In this document: positions 37,251-45,686 of the stretch, piece by piece
Layout: every line of letters starts with the position of its first letter
Numbering within the stretch: the stretch's first letter is position 1
Source of the DNA: Pleomorphovibrio marinus
GTDB lineage: Bacteria; Bacteroidota; Bacteroidia; Cytophagales; Cyclobacteriaceae
Assembly (NCBI RefSeq): GCF_003347495.1
Contig: NZ_QCXY01000003.1
Coordinates: 496,001 to 560,000, forward strand
Length of the DNA stretch: 64,000 nt
Direction of reading: 5' to 3'
Notes under the pieces: generated by a model
The model's input: the letters and a program-made list of their open reading frames with translations, nothing else
Told to the model about the DNA's origin: nothing
The model's database searches: none
Made by a program: the position numbers and the translations under genes

Positions 37251-38002
37251 AGGAATAGTTTTTCATTGAGCACCATTACCACATGAGCGAATATATGAGC
37301 CAAGAAGGCACTTTCCAGCCCTTTTTTCCAATACAGCCAACCGAAAACAAGCCCCCCAATGGAGTTGCCAATCAAGACATAACTTATCAAGACTATGCTG
37401 GGATTTTCTACAACTTGAAAAACGACGGGGAAATGACCTACAGCAAAAAGTAGGGTGGATATGATAATCCCAATCCAATACACCTTGGGTTTGGTTCCCT
37501 TAAAAAGTTTGGCTCCCAACCAAACCAAAAGCGTCATCAATCCATACCGCATAAATAATTCTTCTGTAATCCCTCCGTATAAAAACCTTGCTGCAAGGGT
37601 CAAATTGAGGGAGGAGTTCAGGAGTTCATATTCTGTCGGAGAAATGTACCTGTAGAGGCCGAGAATACTTAGTATCAACCCTGCGAGTACGCCACCTAGA
37701 ATCCCATAAAAGAATATTTCTCGAAATTGTGGATGCTCGAGCCTTATGCCCACCAACTTCTCAATAATTGGAACGCTAAGGTTTACCTTTTGGTAAAGGA
37801 CGGTACCCACCACTACTGAAACAATCAAAATAATGGTTGGGTTGATTAAGATCAGCAGCTTAATTTGTAATGGCGTAAACTGATCCTCCAACATGGATAC
37901 AACCTCCTCCGGCAAGGGTAAATCTACCGTTAACATGGACAACATGCCCAACATCCCGAGGAAAAACAAGATAAGACCCAGGTAAAACTTTTTTTTCTTC
38001 AT
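37247..38002 (-). CDS. CPBP-family intramembrane protease (second copy, divergent)
   Basis: 251 residues from ATG 38002, just before a first helix. The signature GGITEELFMRYGLM gives the Glu-Glu-x3-Arg motif, and LLFAVGHFPVVF carries the His of motif 2; LAHIFAHVVM is motif 3. It is only distantly similar to the CPBP gene next to it, so it is not a recent duplicate. Coupled downstream by ATGA and 30 bases from the hydrolase upstream. Confidence 0.85.
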   Translation of the reverse strand: MKKKKFYLGLILFFLGMLGMLSMLTVDLPLPEEVVSMLEDQFTPLQIKLLILINPTIILIVSVVVGTVLYQKVNLSVPIIEKLVGIRLEHPQFREIFFYGILGGVLAGLILSILGLYRYISPTEYELLNSSLNLTLAARFLYGGITEELFMRYGLMTLLVWLGAKLFKGTKPKVYWIGIIISTLLFAVGHFPVVFQVVENPSIVLISYVLIGNSIGGLVFGWLYWKKGLESAFLAHIFAHVVMVLNEKLFL

Positions 38003-38033
38003 AGTTACTGATTTTAATAGTATTGTCACCGCG

Positions 38034-38834
38034 CTAGACCTGACAAGTCTCTTTCAGAAACTGGCTCAGAGCCTGATTAAAAGACGCTGGATTATCCTGA
38101 TTGGCTATATGATTGGCATTGGCTATTTCTACACTTTGGCTCATTGGCTCATTTTTGTGCCATTTTTTAGAGGCATTTTTAATAAAGAATAAATCTTTTT
38201 GTCCATAAAGCATTAGTAGAGGCACTTTTTTAGGTTGAGGCGATGGATCTATAAGGTCGTAGGTCATATCGGTAGTGATTTGCAGTGCTAACTTTTTCCC
38301 TGTTTGTTTCATCGAGGCCGACAGATATTCCTGAACCTCTTTCCTTACGGCCCTATGCTTACCAAAAGCTCTACAAAACGTTTTTTTCGGAATAAGTCCA
38401 ATCAAAAACATGGAAAATGGGACAAACCATTTTGCCCAAGCTCCCACATGCGACTTCAACTCAATGCCTGGTGCATGTACCACGGCTTTTACCTTTCCGG
38501 GATAGTTGATCTGAAAATACTGTGCAATCAGGCTGCCCAAGGATTGTCCAACCAAAATGACCTCTTGGATTTTCAACTCCTCCAATAACTCATTCAAGCA
38601 TTCTGCGGATAATACCGTAAATCGCTCGTTATAGTTTTTGAGAGTTGAGCTACCATGCCCGGGCAAATCCCAGACTAAGGTACTGTAATCGGAAAGTAGT
38701 GGATCTACCTGATCATGAAAGGTGTGGTGATCCATGCCTACTCCATGGATAAATACCAAGGTAGAAACAGGATCAATACCTGACAGTTCATAATAAATAT
38801 CTCCGTAAGTACTAGAAAATATTCCCTTCTTCAT
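38034..38834 (-). CDS. Alpha/beta-fold hydrolase
   Basis: 266 residues from ATG 38834, which overlaps the upstream gene as ATGA. The oxyanion region is VFIHGVGMDHHTF, the nucleophile elbow GQSLGS, and a C-terminal His lies in NANHIANQDNP. It is cytoplasmic. It resembles small esterase or lactonase-type hydrolases, substrate unknown. The HG motif, the nucleophile and the His are all present, so it should be active. Confidence 0.83.
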   Translation of the reverse strand: MKKGIFSSTYGDIYYELSGIDPVSTLVFIHGVGMDHHTFHDQVDPLLSDYSTLVWDLPGHGSSTLKNYNERFTVLSAECLNELLEELKIQEVILVGQSLGSLIAQYFQINYPGKVKAVVHAPGIELKSHVGAWAKWFVPFSMFLIGLIPKKTFCRAFGKHRAVRKEVQEYLSASMKQTGKKLALQITTDMTYDLIDPSPQPKKVPLLMLYGQKDLFFIKNASKKWHKNEPMSQSVEIANANHIANQDNPASFNQALSQFLKETCQV

Positions 38835-39604
38835 TTTAGATTGTCCAATATGTCCTTTAAGCAATTATTGAAAGCCGCTGGATCGTCGAGGTTAGCCACA
38901 TGGCCTAAACCTTTCAATTCAATCACCTTTGCTGATGGATTAGCCTCGATAGCCTTTAGCGTTGATTTTAACATCCCATTAATCCCTTTGTCAAATTCAC
39001 ATCTGATCAATGTATAGGGAACAGGGCTTTGGGCAATAAAGCCCGTAAAGTCATAATTCACCAAATTATACCTGAAATGGGGAATCGCAGTTACTGCCTT
39101 TTCAAACATTTGGAAAAAAACCTCTTTGGAGGCCTCATGATTGGCGGTATGGGAAACCATAAAGTTCAGGTACCATTTTTTAAAAAACTGGAGCATAAAA
39201 GCATCAAAAGCTCTGAATACCGGAGCGAGAAATTTGGGGAACTTCATCTGTCCTGTTGTACCGAAAGTGGCCAAGCTTAAGAATTTTTCAGGCATTTTAC
39301 TGACCACTATATAACCTATCACCCCGCCAGCTGAATTCCCAACAAAATGGATGTTATCCAAATTCAGGTCTTTGATCAATTGGATGATATCCGCGGCAAA
39401 AAGGGTTAATACGTATTGCTCTGTGGTATTTGGTGAGGGTTTTGGAGAATCCCCATGTCCTCTTAAGGATAAGGAAACCACCTTGTAATTTTCAGAGAAA
39501 TACTCGTGCTGTTTTCGAAATTGATCGGCATTTCCTCCTGCCCCGTGGACAAAGAGGAGGGTTTCTTTATTTGAATTTCCACTGATGAAATACTCTAGTT
39601 GCAT
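38831..39604 (-). CDS. Alpha/beta-fold hydrolase
   Basis: 257 residues. Motifs are LFVHGAGGNADQF for the oxyanion strand, GNSAGGVIGY for the nucleophile elbow and GLGHVANLDDP for the catalytic His. It is paralogous in layout to the gene that follows, but the sequences are clearly different. It is the first gene of the coupled set that runs through 34099 and is separated by only 29 bases from the DUF6544 gene upstream. Confidence 0.83.
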   Translation of the reverse strand: MQLEYFISGNSNKETLLFVHGAGGNADQFRKQHEYFSENYKVVSLSLRGHGDSPKPSPNTTEQYVLTLFAADIIQLIKDLNLDNIHFVGNSAGGVIGYIVVSKMPEKFLSLATFGTTGQMKFPKFLAPVFRAFDAFMLQFFKKWYLNFMVSHTANHEASKEVFFQMFEKAVTAIPHFRYNLVNYDFTGFIAQSPVPYTLIRCEFDKGINGMLKSTLKAIEANPSAKVIELKGLGHVANLDDPAAFNNCLKDILDNLK

Positions 39605-39633
39605 TTGTACCTTAATTTTGCAAGTGTGAAAAA

Positions 39634-40485
39634 TTACTCATTTACATTTATCTCAATGCTGTCAACAATTCCTCTGTAATACTCAAAATCACCATCGGGT
39701 AAATGCCAAACAATTTTCACCTTCTCACAGATTTTCAGATTCCCCTGCATTTTATAACTTTCCACAAAGGCAGAAAACTTTACTTTTTTATACTGATTTT
39801 TTCCTGTTGAATAGTACCTGTCATCAGTTTCAAAGTGTGTAAATAGGCCATCCTCATCAAAATAAAACACTCCTGTAACTTCAAGCCCATTGTCATTAAG
39901 TGTCCCTTTTACCGCATTATTTCTCATATCTTCCCATTTAACACTATCAAGCAAAAGGTAGCCTGGTATAAACATAAATTCACAGAATGTGGTAATCAAT
40001 GCCGATTGAGCTGTTTCTCTGCTGTTATCAAAAACTACTCTTATCAGGTTTAGTAGTTTACCATTCATTTCCCCATAGCCATCCCGGTATAGATCACGTG
40101 CAGCCACGGGCATTGACTCAAATTTCATTAGCGCTACTCTTCCGATAGGTTTTACAGAATTAAACTGGGAGGTATGCAATTTATCCCAATCTTTTTGTGG
40201 CGACATTTTCAACCGGCTTTCTGACCAGTAAACATTGGCATTTACAGGTACCGTTGTATTCATATAGCCACAGACCCTTAGATACTTTTTGATAGGTTCA
40301 GGTAATTCTTCAATTAATTCTTCAGTAAATATTTCTGTCTCAAAAGCCTTGTTTCTTTTCAATAATTCGGCCCTGTCATTGAAATACACTTTTTTCATAC
40401 CGGTACAACTTAGAAATGATAATCTTGCAATGTTTTTAAAAACAATCGCTCTTAAATTAGAAGTAGATGTGGATGCACCAAACAT
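39634..40485 (-). CDS. DUF6544-family protein
   Basis: 283 residues. The core resembles DUF6544 (formerly DUF6920): PIKKYLRVCGYMNTTVP, KPIGRVALMKFESMPV, FIPGYLLLDSVKWEDM and GVFYFDEDGLFTHFETD. The function of the family is unknown. ATG 40485 gives a leader without a clear signal; ATG 40398 is an alternative. It is next to the first alpha/beta hydrolase, so it may be the start of the cluster. Confidence 0.7.
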   Translation of the reverse strand: MFGASTSTSNLRAIVFKNIARLSFLSCTGMKKVYFNDRAELLKRNKAFETEIFTEELIEELPEPIKKYLRVCGYMNTTVPVNANVYWSESRLKMSPQKDWDKLHTSQFNSVKPIGRVALMKFESMPVAARDLYRDGYGEMNGKLLNLIRVVFDNSRETAQSALITTFCEFMFIPGYLLLDSVKWEDMRNNAVKGTLNDNGLEVTGVFYFDEDGLFTHFETDDRYYSTGKNQYKKVKFSAFVESYKMQGNLKICEKVKIVWHLPDGDFEYYRGIVDSIEINVNE

Positions 40486-40739
40486 TTTTGATTAACTTTT
40501 TTCGCTACATACTTCTCCGGTTTAAATTTTTTTTCAGGCTGCTTAATAGGTTCAGCATATTTCAAAACCTAAATCCAGCTACTACTTGAGTTACGAAAAT
40601 GACCGACCCTTTTACAAAATCCCGGTAAGGTTTTTTTGCAAAATTAGCAGGAGAAGGCCAAGACAACTATGAGCACCCTCAATACAAATAATGATTTTAA
40701 TCATCACCAAATTCATCTTGCAGGGAATTAAGCCACCAC

Positions 40740-41651
40740 TTACTTTTGACCAAATTGCAGTACCCATACCGTAATTAATCCAAAAACAAAGGAAGAAGAA
40801 GCAGTTTCAACCATATGGCTAACTCTTACACTGGCGATGGGCATTAGTGGATTTGGCAGAATGTGCACCAGATGAGGAATGGCAAAAAGCAACCCCACTA
40901 TCAATGCGGTCACCCAGGTATTTGCCTTTGACCCGGACAAGATGAGCAAGGCGATAGCACCAAAAACAATTCCTCTAAATAACTGCAACAGCACTAAGCT
41001 TGGGGAATTTAAAAACGTATCCAAGGTATGGGAAAAGAAGGGAGCTATTTCACCCGGGCTACCATAAAACTCCCTCAGCTCGGGGTTTTGCCAAGCAATA
41101 AAATACCCCGCCAACCAGTACACAACAAGGTATATAAGGGCTATAATCCCAAATTTGATAATTAGAAGCTTTGTGGTGGAGACCTTCCATATTGCAGGAT
41201 CTACGGGTTCTCCTTTGCGTTTCCATTTGCCCAAAATGAAGACCGCCACAGGTATAAAAATAAACGGAATAGATAAACCCATTAGGAAAAGGCGTGGCAA
41301 TAACTGGGGTGGCACGGTGGTTTCACTTAGAAAATACCATGATTCTATTTGGGTCAGTAAGGTAAAGGATCCGTAATAGGCAAGTGCCAAGCTTATCGTT
41401 AATTGCCATCCATTCCATCGGGAGGTGAGTATAAGGCTTACAATTAATGCCGTGTTTATTAACCCCAATACGAGCAAGCCAAAACCCTCTTCTATTAAAC
41501 CTGGTTCGGAGGGGAGATCAGGAATCAGATTTTCCATAGCCAAAGTACCCAATATCCAGATAGGATAATAAAAGACCGTTAAAAAAGCTAGCCTTAAAAC
41601 CCATTTTAACCTATTTTTCGCATCCATATAATTAAAATTTAAGGAATCCAT
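40740..41651 (-). CDS. Uncharacterised membrane protein with CPBP-like topology
   Basis: 303 residues and about eight membrane helices. The C-terminal third (FRGIVFGAIALLIL, GLLFAIPHLVHILP, SSSFVFGLITVWVL) has the spacing of CPBP proteins, but the Glu-Glu-x3-Arg motif is absent and only an isolated His remains in IPHLVHI. It could be a catalytically dead relative or an unrelated protein. It is flanked by 254 and 281 bases of intergenic DNA, so it is probably monocistronic. Confidence 0.62.
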   Translation of the reverse strand: MDSLNFNYMDAKNRLKWVLRLAFLTVFYYPIWILGTLAMENLIPDLPSEPGLIEEGFGLLVLGLINTALIVSLILTSRWNGWQLTISLALAYYGSFTLLTQIESWYFLSETTVPPQLLPRLFLMGLSIPFIFIPVAVFILGKWKRKGEPVDPAIWKVSTTKLLIIKFGIIALIYLVVYWLAGYFIAWQNPELREFYGSPGEIAPFFSHTLDTFLNSPSLVLLQLFRGIVFGAIALLILSGSKANTWVTALIVGLLFAIPHLVHILPNPLMPIASVRVSHMVETASSSFVFGLITVWVLQFGQK

Positions 41652-41932
41652 TTTACCTCTCTGAGCCTCCTAATGATTAAAGATAGTTTTTGTAGTTTTA
41701 TAAATTTCCCTTATAATTTTTAAATGGTTGGAATAATGGAAACTTACTTCATTTGCGTGTTTTGTTTTACCTTGGTTTGTATATGTTCTTTATATTATAC
41801 TCGATGGAAGTTTTTGATCAGAGATGTAGTATTGCTTTAAAAACCCCCATCAAGCATAATAAAATTCAAAACTACGGTTGACCTTATTGTTATTTCAAGT
41901 TTGTGGTCAAATCGGAAGTAAATTGTAGTGGG

Positions 41933-43267
41933 TTAACTACTAATTTCTTTGGCCACTTCCTTGGCAGCATGGATACTCACCTTCTCAGTGGTTTGTAGGA
42001 AAATTTCATCCAGCCAATCATACACCGTATGTCGAATCAGGGTAAGGTTGGGCAGCATGTTCTTTCCCGAAGCACCCAGTTCTGCTTTTCCGATTACCAG
42101 ATCCACCTTTGGGTTATCGATCTTTTTAAGGGACTCATTAATGAATCCCTTGGTGGCCCAATAGGCCAGTTCGTCCTCACCCACCATCAAAAGGCTGGGA
42201 CATTTTATCTCGGAAGGATCTGCTGTAAATTCCTTACAGGCATCCAGCCATTCCTTTATGGTGTTCACTTTCCATCGCCATTTGTAAACATCCATTACAT
42301 TGAACAAGCCGGCCAACCAAGACCCAAACAGTCTGGTAAGCATTTTGAACAAGGGGAAATTCTCATATTTGGCCAAGGTCTTCAACTCCTTGGCCTGCAC
42401 CAAATAGTCATACTGGTTCAAAATAATGCTATTGGCAATCATGGCCTTGATGCGTTTATCTTTGGATGCTGCCCTGGCCACGGTATACCCTCCCATGCTG
42501 GGACCAAACACTGCCAACCTTTCCATATCCACATCCGGCCTGCTTTCCAGGTAATCGATCACTTTGCTGACAGGCTTTTCCATGGCAGGCTCCATTTTCA
42601 TTCCCTCTGCCGCTGTGTTTCCCATTCCGGGAAGGTCCACGGTGATCATATTGTAACCACGTTCCTGGTCTCCAATTCCGAACACCATACACATGTCCTC
42701 ACAAAAAGATTCTCCTCCACCCACATTGTAAAGCGTCGGCCTTTTAATATTCCTATTGTCTGGTTTGATAAAATAACCAGGCAGTTTCTTCCCTTCAAAT
42801 TCAATTTCGATGGCTTCGATGGGAGGGTTATATAATGCCGCAGCTTTCCTGAAATTTTCTACAGCATGCTTGCGGATTTCATTATAACGTTGGGTTTCCT
42901 TGACAGGACTCAGGTTTAACAGGGCGGCCCGGTTAAGGTAATACACACGTAGGAAGGTATCCCTTGCAGTAATGGTATGCCCTCGGGAAAGGCTTTTGTG
43001 AGCTTCTTTTTCTACCAAATTTGCCATTTTGGTGAGTTCACGTACCCATGCTTCTGTATCGTATTGGCCCACATTGCTGACGGCGGCAAATGCTTCACCA
43101 ACATCAGCACCCCCTCTTGCTCCAAATGCGAGTAAGTAGGAAAAGTAGCCATCTGCGATGGGATTTTTATAATAAAACTTCATTCTCCCTACAAGGGGTT
43201 TGTTGTGTTTGGGCACCTCCTTGGAAATGTTGTTTGCAACCTGCTTTTTCATAGTCTGCGCTTTCAT
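41933..43267 (-). CDS. Alpha/beta hydrolase with helical N-terminal domain (FrsA/DUF1100-like)
   Basis: 444 residues. The first about 160 form a helical cap (FRKAAALYNPPIEA), followed by the hydrolase core. The oxyanion part is YNVGGGESF; the nucleophile elbow is FGPSMGGYTVAR; the late Asp region is LLMVGEDELAYWATKGF. The family includes FrsA-type esterases and 2,6-dihydropseudooxynicotine hydrolase. The latter is only a fold-level similarity. It is cytoplasmic. ATG 43252 is an alternative start. It is divergent in context from the AraC gene, which lies 141 bases upstream on the same strand. Confidence 0.82.
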   Translation of the reverse strand: MKAQTMKKQVANNISKEVPKHNKPLVGRMKFYYKNPIADGYFSYLLAFGARGGADVGEAFAAVSNVGQYDTEAWVRELTKMANLVEKEAHKSLSRGHTITARDTFLRVYYLNRAALLNLSPVKETQRYNEIRKHAVENFRKAAALYNPPIEAIEIEFEGKKLPGYFIKPDNRNIKRPTLYNVGGGESFCEDMCMVFGIGDQERGYNMITVDLPGMGNTAAEGMKMEPAMEKPVSKVIDYLESRPDVDMERLAVFGPSMGGYTVARAASKDKRIKAMIANSIILNQYDYLVQAKELKTLAKYENFPLFKMLTRLFGSWLAGLFNVMDVYKWRWKVNTIKEWLDACKEFTADPSEIKCPSLLMVGEDELAYWATKGFINESLKKIDNPKVDLVIGKAELGASGKNMLPNLTLIRHTVYDWLDEIFLQTTEKVSIHAAKEVAKEISS

Positions 43268-43408
43268 GATTTTGGGGATTTAGTTAGATAACTTATTGAT
43301 TTACTGTAAATTTGATCAAAAAAATTAGCACAGTATGGGAAAAATTGGGTTGAATTTTGGTAAAAATTTCGGTGCACTAACAAGAAAAATTAAACAATTT
43401 TTTCGCCT

Positions 43409-44317
43409 TTACCCTTTATTTTTTAAAGCATTTCTAAAGGCCGCGGGAGTAAGCCCGCTCATTTTTTTAAAAAATTTCACGAAATGACTGTAATCGTCAA
43501 AATTCAAAGACCAAGCCAATTCTTTAATGCCTATATCCGAAGATGCCAGTAGGGTTTTGGCATGCAAAAAAGTAATTTCGTTAATCATGCGTTTTGGTGT
43601 TGTCTTAAACACCTTTTTAACAGCCTCAGCCAGGTAAGCTGGACTTATTCCCATTACTCCCGCATAGTAAGTAACTGCTTTTTCATCCTTATAATGGTTC
43701 AATACCAATCCCTTGAACCAAGTGGCCAATTTTTGATATTGTAATTCAGGAAAAGTACTTCCGCCTATTTTTCCTGAAACCATCCTGTTGATAAACACCA
43801 TCAAAACCTGTAACAGGTTACGAATCACAAAAATGTTTTCTTCCTTCAACTCCTTCTGTTCATCTAAAAGCAATTCAAAAAACTGGCTCATCTGTTCATA
43901 TTCTTTTACAGAAAGGGAAATGACCAAAGGCTGTAAGCTGTGAAGAAAACTAAAGCTATCGGTGAGATAGGCCAAGCCACCTAGATTCAAAAAAGACTCT
44001 TTGACATTGGCCACATACCCTTCCCAATTACCGGTCTTTTCCCAAGTGAGAATTTGACCGGGCAGATATATAACCATGGAATAGTTTTCGATTTCTTCCC
44101 TCATGTCAAAAACCCCTACCCTAGCCTGTATTTCGCTGCCAATGGCAACCTGAAAATAAGCAGTGCAAAAAGGCCCCATCACGGGCACAATATCATTCCC
44201 GAGTTCGCTAAATCGGAGCACATGGAATTCATCATGTTTTGCCCGGATAGTGGTATTGGCATCCGCATAATAATCATTGAACTCCCTGTAGGTGATGATA
44301 TTGGGTTGATTTGCCAT
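43409..44317 (-). CDS. AraC-family transcriptional regulator
   Basis: 302 residues. An N-terminal ligand/dimer domain without recognised motif is followed by the AraC DNA-binding domain at about 205-300. The first helix-turn-helix is in YAGVMGISPAYLAEAVKKVF and the second in ELAWSLNFDDYSHFVKFFKK, ending SGLTPAAFR, as expected. It probably controls the adjacent genes, either the serine hydrolase upstream (24 bases) or the alpha/beta hydrolase downstream, in response to a small molecule. Confidence 0.9.
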   Translation of the reverse strand: MANQPNIITYREFNDYYADANTTIRAKHDEFHVLRFSELGNDIVPVMGPFCTAYFQVAIGSEIQARVGVFDMREEIENYSMVIYLPGQILTWEKTGNWEGYVANVKESFLNLGGLAYLTDSFSFLHSLQPLVISLSVKEYEQMSQFFELLLDEQKELKEENIFVIRNLLQVLMVFINRMVSGKIGGSTFPELQYQKLATWFKGLVLNHYKDEKAVTYYAGVMGISPAYLAEAVKKVFKTTPKRMINEITFLHAKTLLASSDIGIKELAWSLNFDDYSHFVKFFKKMSGLTPAAFRNALKNKG

Positions 44318-44341
44318 CTGCCTAATATTGAAACTAGCTAC

Positions 44342-45403
44342 TCACAACGTGGACTTTATTGTCTTGATCATCAGTCCTGTCGCCTTCCTGTGTCCTACCC
44401 CATTGATCTGATTGGTGGCACCGCAGAAATACAGGTCTGTTTTTGGGTTGTAAAAGGCAAAAGTGCCTGTCTGTCCCCAAAAGCCTAGTATCTCTCCCGG
44501 GTACTTAAAGGGGGAAACAATCCAGGGAATCCATAATTTTTCCAGCCCAATACCAAATTGGAAAAGTCCGGGAGGAGGAAAAATCATTTTCCATTCTTTC
44601 AGGGATTCTATTTTTTCTTTAGGGAAAAATACCCCTTCGAAAAAAGCTTTCAGAAAAACCATCACCTCATCTATGGTGGATACAATTCCCCCCTCCGGTC
44701 CTATCGATGCCATGTAATTGGGTAGCCATAATTTCTTTGATCCATAGTAAAAAGGAGCGGGCATGTTATCGGATGTATCTTGATATATATAGGTGTTTTT
44801 CAGCCCTAAAGGGTCAAAAATATACACCTTCATGATCTCTGGAATGGAAAGTCCTGAAACCTCCTCAATGATTTTTCCCAAAAGCTGGTAATTCGAATCT
44901 GAATAGGCCGCTTTGGCCCCCGGTTTGAATTTGGGTTTTAATCCCTGGATAAGTCCAATGGTCCTTTCCAAAGGCCAGGCTTCATCTTTTCCTTCCATCA
45001 ATTCATCTGCTACCGTCCGGCCATTTTCCTGCTTGTGGAAAAAATAATCCGGGATTCCTGAAGTGTTGGTTATCAAATGCCTGATGGTCAATTGACCCGA
45101 GTAATCCACCCCTTTGAAAACATGGATTTTATCGCAGAAATGGCCTGGCAGATGTTCACTAATTTTATCTTCTAAACGGATCTTCCCTTCATCGATCAGC
45201 TTCATCACCAACACGGTGATATACATTTTGGTCACTGAAGCAATGAAGTAGTTGTCCTCCACTTGCATGCACCCGGCAGCACCTGACCAGGATAGAGAAG
45301 CATCTCCATTTTCCACTTTCATGGCCACGCTAAAGATGGATTTGTTGTCCACCATTCTCTGGAGGGAAGTTTGAAGATGGGTAGGGTTTAACGTTCGGTT
45401 CAT
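44342..45403 (-). CDS. Beta-lactamase/class C-like serine hydrolase
   Basis: 353 residues. The active Ser-x-x-Lys is ASVTK (Ser56, Lys59), and YSDSNYQLLG supplies the Tyr-x-Asn-like second motif. PDYF is close to the usual loop, and GFWGQTGTFAFYNP carries the third, GTG-like element. No signal peptide was seen, so it may be cytoplasmic or exported by an unusual route. The family includes esterases, D-aminopeptidases and class C enzymes. It is encoded 24 bases upstream of the AraC gene on the same strand. Confidence 0.85.
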   Translation of the reverse strand: MNRTLNPTHLQTSLQRMVDNKSIFSVAMKVENGDASLSWSGAAGCMQVEDNYFIASVTKMYITVLVMKLIDEGKIRLEDKISEHLPGHFCDKIHVFKGVDYSGQLTIRHLITNTSGIPDYFFHKQENGRTVADELMEGKDEAWPLERTIGLIQGLKPKFKPGAKAAYSDSNYQLLGKIIEEVSGLSIPEIMKVYIFDPLGLKNTYIYQDTSDNMPAPFYYGSKKLWLPNYMASIGPEGGIVSTIDEVMVFLKAFFEGVFFPKEKIESLKEWKMIFPPPGLFQFGIGLEKLWIPWIVSPFKYPGEILGFWGQTGTFAFYNPKTDLYFCGATNQINGVGHRKATGLMIKTIKSTL

Positions 45404-45686
45404 CCTATAAATATAGAAAAAGCCAGGGGATCAGACTAGGTATTTCAATTATCAAATAGCCAGAATTACTTTACTTTCCCTTCACTTGATATTAAGGTTG
45501 ATCCGATTTTCCGACAATCCCTATGAGTATTAAATCTTGGAAAGAGTGGTGATCATTCTTAACCTCATTCTATTTGTTTTAATTAATTTTAGTTTACTTT
45601 TCAGCGACCAAGAAGAGAAAATAAAAAGCTGACATCTAGGTTAAGAAGGATAAGAAAATCAGGCTATTTACTTTAAAAACAACTAT

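Noticed and set aside
42029-42835. 268-codon open frame opposite the alpha/beta hydrolase
   Set aside because: The minus-strand hydrolase has clear catalytic motifs over the same interval, while this frame shows no motif and low-complexity composition.
41933-43267. Naming this gene a 2,6-dihydropseudooxynicotine hydrolase and linking it with the nicotinate-like operon
   Set aside because: The match is only at the level of a broad hydrolase fold, and the gene is 25 kb away with an AraC neighbour.
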